This document shows positions 43,929 to 51,597 of a stretch of DNA of 59,365 nucleotides, piece after piece; the first letter of the stretch is position 1, and every line of letters begins with the position of its first letter. The notes beneath the pieces were generated by a model. That model did no database searches. It was not told where the DNA came from and saw only the letters and a program-made list of their open reading frames with translations. A program made the translations under genes and the position numbers. Origin of the DNA: JARKQH01 sp964631605 (GTDB taxonomy: Bacteria; Verrucomicrobiota; Verrucomicrobiia; Limisphaerales; UBA8199); contig CAZVYG010000023.1 in NCBI GenBank assembly GCA_964631605.1, positions 1-59,365 of the forward strand, written 5' to 3'.

Positions 43929-44023
43929 CGATTCTCAGCCTATCGGATGTCCATGGCAACTGGCCGGCGCTGGCGGAGGTATTGCGCACGGGGGGCCACC
44001 CGCCCCTCGACCAGAGCTTATGA
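43925..44023 (+). pseudogene. Metallophosphoesterase N-terminal remnant (32 codons)
   Basis: The frame reads MTILSLSDVHGNWPALAEVL and stops after 12 more residues. SDVHGN is the first metal motif of calcineurin-like phosphoesterases (Asp and His ligands), normally at the very N-terminus of a 200-300-residue enzyme. Only this start survives. The start overlaps the end of dynamin-like gene 1 (ATGA) and its stop overlaps the start of gene 2 (ATGA). It may now serve only as a coupling peptide between the two GTPases. Confidence 0.72.
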
Positions 44024-45777
44024 ATGCGGCCTTGGTTGATGCGATCTTGAATCAAGTCGCGACGGTGGGCGACGAATTGCACGTCGCCAGTCTGCGGCCG
44101 CAGTTGGCCGCCTGCCGGAGGCAGGTGGCGGGGGGTGGGAACGTTGAGGTGGCCGTGTTCGGCCGATTCAAGGCGGGGAAGAGCTCGTTTTTGAACCACC
44201 TGGCGGGTCGGAACGTGCTGCCGATTGGGGTGGTGCCCCTCACGGCGGTGATTACGCGGTTGCGATATGGAGCGGAGGAGCGGGCGGAAGTGGAATTCCT
44301 CGACGGGAGCCGGAAGCCGGTGGCGTTGGACGAGATTCACCTGTATGTGGCGGAGCGGGAGAATCCCGGGAACCAAAAGGGGGTGGCGGCGGTGGTGGTG
44401 AGTCTGCCGACCCTCAAGCACCTGGCGCCGCTGGAGTTGGTGGACACGCCGGGGATCGGCAGCGCTTTGGTCCACAACACCGAGGCCGCGCTGAACTGGC
44501 TGCCGAACGTGGGCGCGGCATTGCTGGCGGTGAGCGCGGATGCGCCACTGTCGGAGCGCGACCTGGCGCTGTTGGAGGAATTGCGGCGTCACACGCCGAA
44601 AATTGTGATCCTCCTCACCAAGGCCGACCTGCTGACCGCGCCGCAGCGAAATGAAGTGCTGGCGTTCGTGCGCGAACAGTTGGCGCGCCGATTCAGCGGG
44701 AACGGCCAGGAGGAGCCGGCGCCGGCGTCCGCTGGCGGAAATGGGGGCGCCGCGGGCAACAACCTCCTCGCGGTCAAGGCCGCGGGCGAGGGGGGCGAAT
44801 CCAGGCGAAATGGCGAGTGGCCGGTGTTTTTCTATTCGGTTCGTCCGGAGGAGGGCGAGTTGCACGAGCGGCTGCAGCGGGAACTGCTTTTCCCCCTGAT
44901 CGGCGACCGGGGGAAGGCTGCCCGGGAGATTGCCCGGCACAAGCTGGTGTCGGTTGCGCGGCAGGCGTTGAACTATCTCGAAGTCGCTCTGGCGGCGGCC
45001 AGCCAGGCGGATTCCGCCCGCCAGGCGCTGCAGGAGAACCTGGCCGAAGAGCGGCGGCAGTTGGACTTGCTGCGCGCCGAGTTCCAAGTGCTGGCGCGGG
45101 AGTGGTCGGCCCAGGCGCTGGACTGGTCGTTGGCCCAGTTGCTCCCCGTCCAGGAAGCGATGCAGGCACGCGTGACGGAGGAGTTGCGCGCGCAGTTTCC
45201 ACGCTGGCGGCTGCGGTTGCCGCGGCTCCTGGAGGCGTGGCGCGAGTGGCTGCGCGCTTTCCTGAACCGCGAGCTGGGTGAAGTGTCGCGGACGCAACGG
45301 GCCATGTTTTGCACCCCCCTCCACAAGACCCAGCGGCACTTGAAACGAACCCTGGATGCGTTTCGTGACCGGCTGGCGGGGCATGCGCAACAGGCGCTGG
45401 GGGTGACCCTGGTGGCGCGCGAATTCTCCCTCGAGGTTCGCGAGCCGGAAACGCCGCCGGTGGATGTGGCCTTCGCGTTCGACGTGGCCTTCACCACGGT
45501 TGGCCGCCTGGTTCCCCTCACGCTGTTTCGGCGTCCGGTCCAGCGCGTCTTGTTGCGCAAGGCGCGTTACGAAGTGGAAAAGAATCTTTCACGCCTGGCG
45601 GCTGATTGGCGTGACCGGGTGGCGGCCGGCATTACCCGGCTGATCCAGCAGGCGGAGGAGCAGGCCGTGGACGAACTCACCACGCTGGAGCAGCTCGTCG
45701 CCAATTGTCCCGCCAAGGCCCCCCGGTTGCGGGCCCTCAAGGACGAGCTGGAACAACGCCTGCGCCTCCTGCCATAA
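44020..45777 (+). CDS. Dynamin-like GTPase 2
   Basis: 585 residues. The GTPase motifs are near the N-terminus: G1 GRFKAGKSSF at 48-57, G3 VDTPGIGS at 141-148, G4 LTKADLL at 199-205. A low-complexity Gly/Ala/Glu insert lies at about 230-262. Long charged helices follow (ALEVAL-like Leu/Ala/Glu/Arg segments at about 310-430) as in the stalk of bacterial dynamins, then a hydrophobic-basic region (VGRLVPLTLFRRPVQRVLLRKARYEVE at about 492-518) that could be a membrane-binding paddle. Dynamins remodel or fuse membranes. Paired bacterial dynamins are known and this looks like such a pair. Confidence 0.87.
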   Translation: MNAALVDAILNQVATVGDELHVASLRPQLAACRRQVAGGGNVEVAVFGRFKAGKSSFLNHLAGRNVLPIGVVPLTAVITRLRYGAEERAEVEFLDGSRKPVALDEIHLYVAERENPGNQKGVAAVVVSLPTLKHLAPLELVDTPGIGSALVHNTEAALNWLPNVGAALLAVSADAPLSERDLALLEELRRHTPKIVILLTKADLLTAPQRNEVLAFVREQLARRFSGNGQEEPAPASAGGNGGAAGNNLLAVKAAGEGGESRRNGEWPVFFYSVRPEEGELHERLQRELLFPLIGDRGKAAREIARHKLVSVARQALNYLEVALAAASQADSARQALQENLAEERRQLDLLRAEFQVLAREWSAQALDWSLAQLLPVQEAMQARVTEELRAQFPRWRLRLPRLLEAWREWLRAFLNRELGEVSRTQRAMFCTPLHKTQRHLKRTLDAFRDRLAGHAQQALGVTLVAREFSLEVREPETPPVDVAFAFDVAFTTVGRLVPLTLFRRPVQRVLLRKARYEVEKNLSRLAADWRDRVAAGITRLIQQAEEQAVDELTTLEQLVANCPAKAPRLRALKDELEQRLRLLP

Positions 45778-45784
45778 TTGGGCG

Positions 45785-47023
45785 ATGAAATCCGACCCTC
45801 CAGCCGCAAGGCCTCGCTGGGTGAACCGCACGGTGCTGGGCATCGGTCTGGCATCGCTGTTGAGTGACTGGTCCCACGAAATCGCCACGACGGTGCTGCC
45901 CGCGTTCCTGGCGACCCTGGGCGTGGCGGCGGCCTGGCTGGGACTGATCGAAGGAGTGTCCGACGGGCTCTCGAGCTTCGCCAAGCTGGCGTCAGGCTAT
46001 TACACCGACCGGTTGCGGCGGCGCAAGCCGATTGCCGTGGCGGGCTATGTCGTGACGGCGTTGGGGACCGCTTCCTTCGGGTTGGCGACCGCCGCGTGGC
46101 ACGTGTTGATGGCACGCGCCGCCGCCTGGCTGGGGCGCGGGGTGCGGACGCCGATCCGCAAGGCATTGCTGGCGGCGTCGGTAACGCCGGCAACCTACGG
46201 CCGGGCCTTCGGGTTCGAGCGCATGATGGACACGTTGGGGGCCATCGTCGGCCCGGCCTCCGCCTTCCTCCTCCTGCAAGCGGTGCACCACCACTATCCG
46301 ACTTTATTTGCCCTCACCCTGATTCCAGGGCTGCTCGCCGCGGTGCTCATCGGCGTGGTGGTTCAGGAGCGGGAGCGCACACCGGTGGCGCACGTATCCT
46401 TCGGCGAGAGTCTGCGGGCGTTGCCGCGTCGCTACCGGCAATTCCTGGTGGCGGTGGGATTGTTTGGTATGGGGGACTTTGCCCACACCTTGTTGATTCT
46501 GCTGGCGACGGTGAAGCTGACTCCGGCGCTGGGGGCAACCAAAGCCGCCAGCATTGCCACCGCCCTCTACCTCCTGCATAACGTCTTCTACGCGGTCTTT
46601 TCCATGGTGGCGGGCTGGCTGGCGGACCGGGTGAACAAAGGCGTGCTGCTGGCCGGCGGCTATTTTCTGGCGGCGGTGATGACCATGGGAATCGTCCTGC
46701 TCCCAATGACGGTCTGGACGCTGGCGTTCACATTCCTCATCGGGGGTGTCTATGTGGGGATGGAGGAAACCTTGGAAGATTCCTTCTGCGCGGAGCTGGT
46801 GCCCGAACCGCAACACGGCATGGCGTTCGGCACGCTGGCCACAGTGAACGGCGTGGGGGACTTTGTTTCCAGCGCGGTGGTGGGGCTGTTGTGGACCTTT
46901 GCCGGCACAGGGGTGGCGTTCGCTTACAGTGGGGTTCTCTTTGTTCTGGGCGGACTTCTGGCATGGCGGGTCGCGAGGCCCACCGCCTCAGCGGGAAAGG
47001 CCACTGCCGCAGGCGAGATGTGA
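45785..47023 (+). CDS. MFS transporter, last gene of the dynamin operon
   Basis: 412 residues, about 12 membrane helices and the MFS motif region GYYTDRLRRRKPIAVAGY after helix 2. MALLxx helices continue with FVSSAVVGLLWTF near the end. It starts 7 bp after the second dynamin-like gene, so it belongs to the same transcript. The exported compound is not identifiable; its position under a fluoride riboswitch suggests a role in fluoride or stress tolerance but no family knowledge supports that. Confidence 0.88.
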   Translation: MKSDPPAARPRWVNRTVLGIGLASLLSDWSHEIATTVLPAFLATLGVAAAWLGLIEGVSDGLSSFAKLASGYYTDRLRRRKPIAVAGYVVTALGTASFGLATAAWHVLMARAAAWLGRGVRTPIRKALLAASVTPATYGRAFGFERMMDTLGAIVGPASAFLLLQAVHHHYPTLFALTLIPGLLAAVLIGVVVQERERTPVAHVSFGESLRALPRRYRQFLVAVGLFGMGDFAHTLLILLATVKLTPALGATKAASIATALYLLHNVFYAVFSMVAGWLADRVNKGVLLAGGYFLAAVMTMGIVLLPMTVWTLAFTFLIGGVYVGMEETLEDSFCAELVPEPQHGMAFGTLATVNGVGDFVSSAVVGLLWTFAGTGVAFAYSGVLFVLGGLLAWRVARPTASAGKATAAGEM

Positions 47024-47198
47024 AAAGGGGCCCAGAGCAGATGCGCCCGGACCCGACCCCGAGGCGGGAAGTAGTGCCACACCGGGGTTTTGGCGATTTG
47101 GCCTTGCAGCTCGGCCGGCTCGTCTGGCCGCGGCGCTGAAGCGGGCCGCAAGCATATCGGTGTTGCTTGTCAGGCCGGTTTAGGGTTTTGTGGAGGGC

Positions 47199-48254
47199 AT
47201 GAAATTGACCTTCCGACAAGTGGATCTGCAATTGGTGCACACCTGGACCATTGCGCGGGCAAGCGGCACGGACGTGTTCAAGGCGGTGATGGTCGAGTTG
47301 ACCGGGGCTGACGGGACGGTGGGCCGGGGCGAGGCGGCGCCCACGACGCGCTACCGGGAGACGGTGGAATCGGTGCAGGAGTTTTTGCGGAAGGTGGATC
47401 CCCGCGGACTGTCCTTCAGCGATGTATCGGGCAGTATGGAATACCTGGAGACCGTGTCTCCGGGGGACGCTTCGGCCAAGTGTGCGCTGAACATCGCCTT
47501 GTTGGATGGGGCGGCCAAGCGCGCGCGGCAGCCGCTTTATGATTACCTTGGCTTGGGATTCCGTGAGCGCCACCACATCACCTCGTTCACCATTGGCATA
47601 GACAAGCCTGAGGTCATTCGGCGGAAAGTGCAGGAAGCCGAAGTGTATCCGGTGCTCAAGATGAAGGTGGGCGTGCCGGACGACAAGGCCAACATGGCGG
47701 CGCTGCGGGCGGTCGCGCCCGCCAAGCCGGTGCGGGTGGATGCGAACGAGGGGTGGAAGACCCGCGAGCAGGCGCTGGAGATGATCCAGTGGCTCGCCGC
47801 CGATGGCCACATCCAGTTTGTCGAACAGCCGTTGCCGGCCAACACGCCGGTCAAGGACTGGGTTTGGCTCAAAGAGCGGTCGCCGCTGATGATTTTTGGC
47901 GATGAGTCGTATCACTCGGCCAAGGACATCGAAATGGCGGCTGAATGTTTCCACGGCGTCAACGTCAAGCTGGTCAAGACGGGCGGAGTCAGCGGCGGGT
48001 TTGACGCGCTGAAGGCAGCCCGCAAGGCGGGGTTGAAGACGATGATTGGCTGCATGATCGAAAGCAGCATCCTGATCAGCGCGGCGGCGCACCTGGCCGA
48101 GTTGTGCGATTATCTGGATATTGACGGCAACCTGCTGATCCGCAACGACCCTTATCGGGGTGTGACAGCCGAGAAGGGCGTGCTGTCTTTTGCCAGCGCC
48201 CCCGAGAAGTATGGCTTGCGGGTCAGCCCGCGGGAGGAAGCCGGCCGGATTTGA
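47199..48254 (+). CDS. Dipeptide epimerase (L-Ala-D/L-Glu epimerase type, enolase superfamily)
   Basis: 351 residues from ATG MKLTFRQVDLQL with GGAGGGC just upstream. The enolase-superfamily barrel shows LKMKVG (KxK, about 152-157), the Mg2+ ligands in VDANEGW, FVEQPL and GDESY, and KLVKTGG with the second catalytic Lys. The closest match is the muconate-lactonising/AEE subgroup that epimerises Ala-Glu dipeptides from peptidoglycan. It is separated by 175 bp from the MFS gene and its link to the fluoride cluster is doubtful. Confidence 0.88.
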   Translation: MKLTFRQVDLQLVHTWTIARASGTDVFKAVMVELTGADGTVGRGEAAPTTRYRETVESVQEFLRKVDPRGLSFSDVSGSMEYLETVSPGDASAKCALNIALLDGAAKRARQPLYDYLGLGFRERHHITSFTIGIDKPEVIRRKVQEAEVYPVLKMKVGVPDDKANMAALRAVAPAKPVRVDANEGWKTREQALEMIQWLAADGHIQFVEQPLPANTPVKDWVWLKERSPLMIFGDESYHSAKDIEMAAECFHGVNVKLVKTGGVSGGFDALKAARKAGLKTMIGCMIESSILISAAAHLAELCDYLDIDGNLLIRNDPYRGVTAEKGVLSFASAPEKYGLRVSPREEAGRI

Positions 48255-48261
48255 CCCCTCG

Positions 48262-48636
48262 ATGAACAACGCGCTGGCAATGCGGGTGGCGGCCGGGGCA
48301 GGTTTTCTGGCAGTGGCGCTGGGGGCCTTTGGGGCGCATGGGCTGAAAGAGACCCTGGGAGCCAATGCCACCACGGCGATTTGGGAGAAGGCCGTTCTCT
48401 ACCATTTTGTGCATGGGCTGATGTTGGTCTTGCTGGCCGGTCGCAGTCCCTTACGCACGGGGCCATGGTGGTGTTTTTTGGCTGGCATTCTCGTGTTCTC
48501 GGGCTCGCTTTATCTTCTGGCGGTGACGAATCTGCGCTGGCTGGGAGCGATTACGCCTTTGGGGGGGCTGAGTTTTCTGGCGGGCTGGCTCTGGCTGATC
48601 CTTGCGCCCGGGGGCAAAGACCGGGCCGCAGACTAG
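48262..48636 (+). CDS. DUF423 family membrane protein
   Basis: 124 residues with four membrane helices and the family pattern: GFLAVALGAFGAHGLK at about 14-29, WEKAVLYHFVHGLMLVLLA and LYLLAVTNLRWLGAITPLGGLSFLAGWLWL. Starts seven bases after the epimerase stop, so cotranscription is likely. The function of the family is unknown. Confidence 0.92.
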   Translation: MNNALAMRVAAGAGFLAVALGAFGAHGLKETLGANATTAIWEKAVLYHFVHGLMLVLLAGRSPLRTGPWWCFLAGILVFSGSLYLLAVTNLRWLGAITPLGGLSFLAGWLWLILAPGGKDRAAD

Positions 48637-48678
48637 CCCGGGGGAGTCGCTTTGCCTATGCTCAACTTTTAGACCGCT

Positions 48679-49494
48679 GTGAACAGTCCGGAATCCAGAT
48701 ACGTCGAGAAGAAGGGATACCACTCGCGCTACACGCACGAGCGAATGCTGGCGGCGCGCGATCCCAGCGGCCGGTTGAAGGGCCAGCCCGCCGACCCGGA
48801 CGAGTGGATGCGGACCCTCAAGGAGGAATTGCCGCGGTTCGTGCCGTTCTTGACGCAGAAATGCGGGGTGGAATTCAGCGGTCGGATTCTGGAAATCGGG
48901 GCGGGGGGCGCGTGGCTGAGCGCGGAGCTGTCCAAGCTGCCGAAGGTGGTCGAGGTCATCACCACGGACCTCTCGCCGAAGCTGTTGAAAGAGGAGGCGC
49001 CCAGGGTGTTCCGGTTGCTGGGCGCCAACACGGCAAAGATCTCGCGCATGCCGGCCGATTTCCACGCCCTGCAGTTTCCCGACAATCACTTTGATTTTGT
49101 GGTCTGTTCGGCGGTGCTGCAGCACGCGGCCAACATTGTACAGGTGCTGTGCGAGGCCAAGCGGGTGCTCAAGCCGGGCGGCCGCTTCATCGCCATTCGC
49201 GAGCCGGTCTGGCCGTTGGTCAAGATCAAGTCGCGGGCGAAAATGATTGAGAAGCTCGTGGCCACGGGGGTGAACGAGCGTTTTCACAGCCTGAGCCACT
49301 TCCGGGAGTTTTTCAAACAGGCGGCGCTGCCGCTGGAGGTCCGGCGCGTCGCCCTGTCCAGCGGGCTCAAGTATTACATCGAGCAGGCCGTCAACGGGAT
49401 CACCCATGCCCGCTACGCCTTCATCGGCGTCAAACCCGGACGGGCGGTCAAACGCCCGCCACGCGGTTCCGCAACCGGGCCCAGAAAGCCTTGA
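48679..49494 (+). CDS. SAM-dependent methyltransferase
   Basis: 271 residues from GTG; the GTG start is the only one giving a full N-terminus. The class I SAM site is RILEIGAGGAWLSAEL at about 69-84, then DLSPKLLKEE, and FDFVVCSAVLQHAANIVQVLCEAKRVLKPGGRF is the motif-III region of methyltransferase type 11 proteins. The substrate is not known. The 3' end overlaps the converging polysaccharide deacetylase gene by 47 bp. Confidence 0.87.
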   Translation: MNSPESRYVEKKGYHSRYTHERMLAARDPSGRLKGQPADPDEWMRTLKEELPRFVPFLTQKCGVEFSGRILEIGAGGAWLSAELSKLPKVVEVITTDLSPKLLKEEAPRVFRLLGANTAKISRMPADFHALQFPDNHFDFVVCSAVLQHAANIVQVLCEAKRVLKPGGRFIAIREPVWPLVKIKSRAKMIEKLVATGVNERFHSLSHFREFFKQAALPLEVRRVALSSGLKYYIEQAVNGITHARYAFIGVKPGRAVKRPPRGSATGPRKP

Positions 49495-50215
49495 GATTCC
49501 TCGAGGGGTAACGGGCGGTGAACCGCCGCAGGGCAAAGCGGTCGGTGTCCGGCAGGTTGATGCCCGGTTCGGTGGTGCAGGCGGTGTGGTAGCCGGCCTC
49601 GGCCACGAGGTCTCGCACCCGGGCGTTCCAATCCCCGTAAGGATAGCAGAAATGCTCGATGGGCAGGCCGAAAGTGTCCTCGAGCATCTTCTTGCTGGCG
49701 GTGACCTCCTCCCGCGCCTGGTCGGGGTCAAGGCGGGTCAACCAGGGGTGGTTCACCGTGTGGGAACCGATCTGGTGGCCGGCGGCCAGCCATTCCCGGA
49801 CCTGGTCCTTGTCCATCAGAGGCACGGGCACCTCGCCCTGGGCGGTGTCCCAGTCATTGGTGCGGCCCAGCCTGCCGGCGACGAGGAATTGGATGGCGTG
49901 AAACTGGTGCTCGGCCAGGAGGCGCAACCCGCACTGCAGCACGTTCGCGCAACCATCATCAAAGGTCAGCACGATGCGCCGGGGCGGGCCTGCGGCGGGG
50001 TGCGCCCTGCCGGATAGCAAGGCGGTCCGGAAGCCCGCCGCGCGCAGCTCGGCCAATTGGCGGGCAAAAAGTTCTTTACTTACATATAGGCCCTTGAGCC
50101 GCGCGCCCCGGGGCCGGCGGCCAAGCTTGTGGTACATGAGAATGGGAAGCCCGGTTTGAAACAGTTTTTCAAACGGCTTGAGCGAAGAGTAGGGCCCGAA
50201 CCGGTGCGGCGGCAT
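49448..50215 (-). CDS. Polysaccharide deacetylase (NodB-like)
   Basis: 255 residues. NodB motifs: LTFDDG with Asp86/87, the metal-binding SHTVNH with His152 and His156, FCYPYGDWN and the C-terminal GYHTACTTEPG. The N-terminus starts with GLPILMYHKLG, as in CE4 enzymes that act on surface polysaccharide. No clear signal peptide is seen. The gene probably modifies a secreted or envelope glycan. It converges with the methyltransferase gene, and the GT2 gene below is divergent from it. Confidence 0.92.
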   Translation of the reverse strand: MPPHRFGPYSSLKPFEKLFQTGLPILMYHKLGRRPRGARLKGLYVSKELFARQLAELRAAGFRTALLSGRAHPAAGPPRRIVLTFDDGCANVLQCGLRLLAEHQFHAIQFLVAGRLGRTNDWDTAQGEVPVPLMDKDQVREWLAAGHQIGSHTVNHPWLTRLDPDQAREEVTASKKMLEDTFGLPIEHFCYPYGDWNARVRDLVAEAGYHTACTTEPGINLPDTDRFALRRFTARYPSRNLKAFWARLRNRVAGV

Positions 50216-50332
50216 GACTCATTCCTACCATTTCCGCGGGGGTGGACAAAAGCGAAACCATCGGGTTGCCCATTATCCCGGCTTGTTTTCCGGCGCGGAA
50301 GCGGTTAAGTATCTTCGGGCCTGGAAGCTTGC

Positions 50333-51109
50333 ATGAACAAGACACTGGTCGTTGTGCCGACATACAATGAGCGGGAGAACCTTCCGCCGCTCTGCAAACG
50401 GCTGCTGGCGCTGCCGACGCCGGTGGACCTGCTGGTGGTGGATGACAATTCACCCGACGGCACCGGGAAACTGGCGGACGAGTGGGCCGCCCGCCACCCT
50501 TCCATCCACGTGCTGCATCGGCAGGAGAAGGGCGGCCTGGGCCGGGCCTATATTGCCGGGTTCAAGTGGGCGCTGGAGCACGGCTACGAGTTTGTTTTCG
50601 AACTGGACGGCGATTTGTCGCACAACCCGGATGACATCCCGATGTTTCTCGAGGCGGCAAAAGAGGCCGACCTGGTGCTGGGATCGCGTTATCTGAATGG
50701 AATCCGCATTATCAACTGGCCCTTGAGCCGGCTGATGCTCAGCAAGGGAGCCGCCAAGTATGTGCAGATCGTGACCGGGATGCCATTTACCGACCCCACC
50801 GGGGGCTACAAGTGTTTTCGGCGTCGCGCGCTCGAGGCGATTGACCTCGAGGCGGTTCATTCCAACGGCTACAGTTTCCAGATCGAGATGACGCACAAAC
50901 TGTGGCGTCAGGGAATGCGAATCACCGAAGTGCCGATCATTTTCACCGACCGGTTCCAGGGGCATTCCAAGATGTCAGGGCACATCATTCGCGAGGCGTT
51001 CTTCATGGTCTGGCGGCTGCTCATCCAGAACAAGTTCCGCCGCCGGCCTTTGGTCCTGCCCCCGGCGGCGGGCAAGGTCAAACCCGCGCCGACGGTTCCG
51101 GGCGGTTGA
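50333..51109 (+). CDS. Polyprenol-phosphate mannosyltransferase (DPM1-type GT2)
   Basis: 258 residues: VVPTYNERENLP at 8-19, DDNSPDGTG at 37-45 and ELDGDLSHNPDDIP at about 90-103 with the DxD metal motif; later ITEVPIIFTDRFQGHSKM. This pattern is that of dolichol-phosphate mannose synthases of the soluble or single-helix type. It would charge a lipid carrier with mannose for protein or glycan modification. Transcribed away from the polysaccharide deacetylase, with 117 bp between. Confidence 0.93.
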   Translation: MNKTLVVVPTYNERENLPPLCKRLLALPTPVDLLVVDDNSPDGTGKLADEWAARHPSIHVLHRQEKGGLGRAYIAGFKWALEHGYEFVFELDGDLSHNPDDIPMFLEAAKEADLVLGSRYLNGIRIINWPLSRLMLSKGAAKYVQIVTGMPFTDPTGGYKCFRRRALEAIDLEAVHSNGYSFQIEMTHKLWRQGMRITEVPIIFTDRFQGHSKMSGHIIREAFFMVWRLLIQNKFRRRPLVLPPAAGKVKPAPTVPGG

Positions 51110-51138
51110 GTCCACGCCGCGGGTGTCAACTGGCCCGT

Positions 51139-51426
51139 TCATTCCATCTCGGCGGCGATGGATTCGGCGGGCTCGGAGTCGTCGTCGTCCAGAATCGTCA
51201 CCCGGTGCGGGCGGCGCGCGAAGCCAATGCCAAGCTGAACGCAAAGCATCAAGGCGCGGTGGCAGTCCTTGTCGTTGCGAATCCACAGTTCGGCCGAGGC
51301 GCGATCCGGCGGCTCGGTCCGCGTCACGGGCGTATTGCGGACTTCGCAGGGAATTCCTGCGGTGGTGAATTGCTGGCTGGCGGTTTTGACCTCCGTCTCG
51401 TCCGAGGAGAAGAACAACATTTTCAT
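51139..51426 (-). CDS. DUF2007-like small protein (putative signal transducing protein)
   Basis: 95 residues from ATG MKMLFFSSDETEVKTASQQ; an in-frame TTG lies 12 bp further upstream. It shows the DUF2007 pattern (FTTAGIPCEVRNTPV, AELWIRNDKDCHRAL), ending in an acidic tail. The function is unknown. It lies between the GT2 gene (convergent) and the decarboxylase gene (divergent). Confidence 0.68.
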   Translation of the reverse strand: MKMLFFSSDETEVKTASQQFTTAGIPCEVRNTPVTRTEPPDRASAELWIRNDKDCHRALMLCVQLGIGFARRPHRVTILDDDDSEPAESIAAEME

Positions 51427-51597
51427 AAGCCGCCTCAACCTTGCCCGCGGTTGTGGAGCTCTTCAATTCGGGGACTTGCTGGAAAACGACCAAGGGAATC
51501 CCCGGGACAAACCGCGGCAAAAGTCGTCGTTTTAGGGGCGAATGCCTGGCAATTCCGCTCGCAAACCCGCGCCGTTGTTTTTTAACCTCGATGGCGT

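Noticed and set aside
47199..48254. Dipeptide epimerase as a second fluoride-operon enolase-superfamily target
   Set aside because: It is 175 bp from the MFS gene and belongs to the peptidoglycan dipeptide group; nothing links it to the riboswitch.
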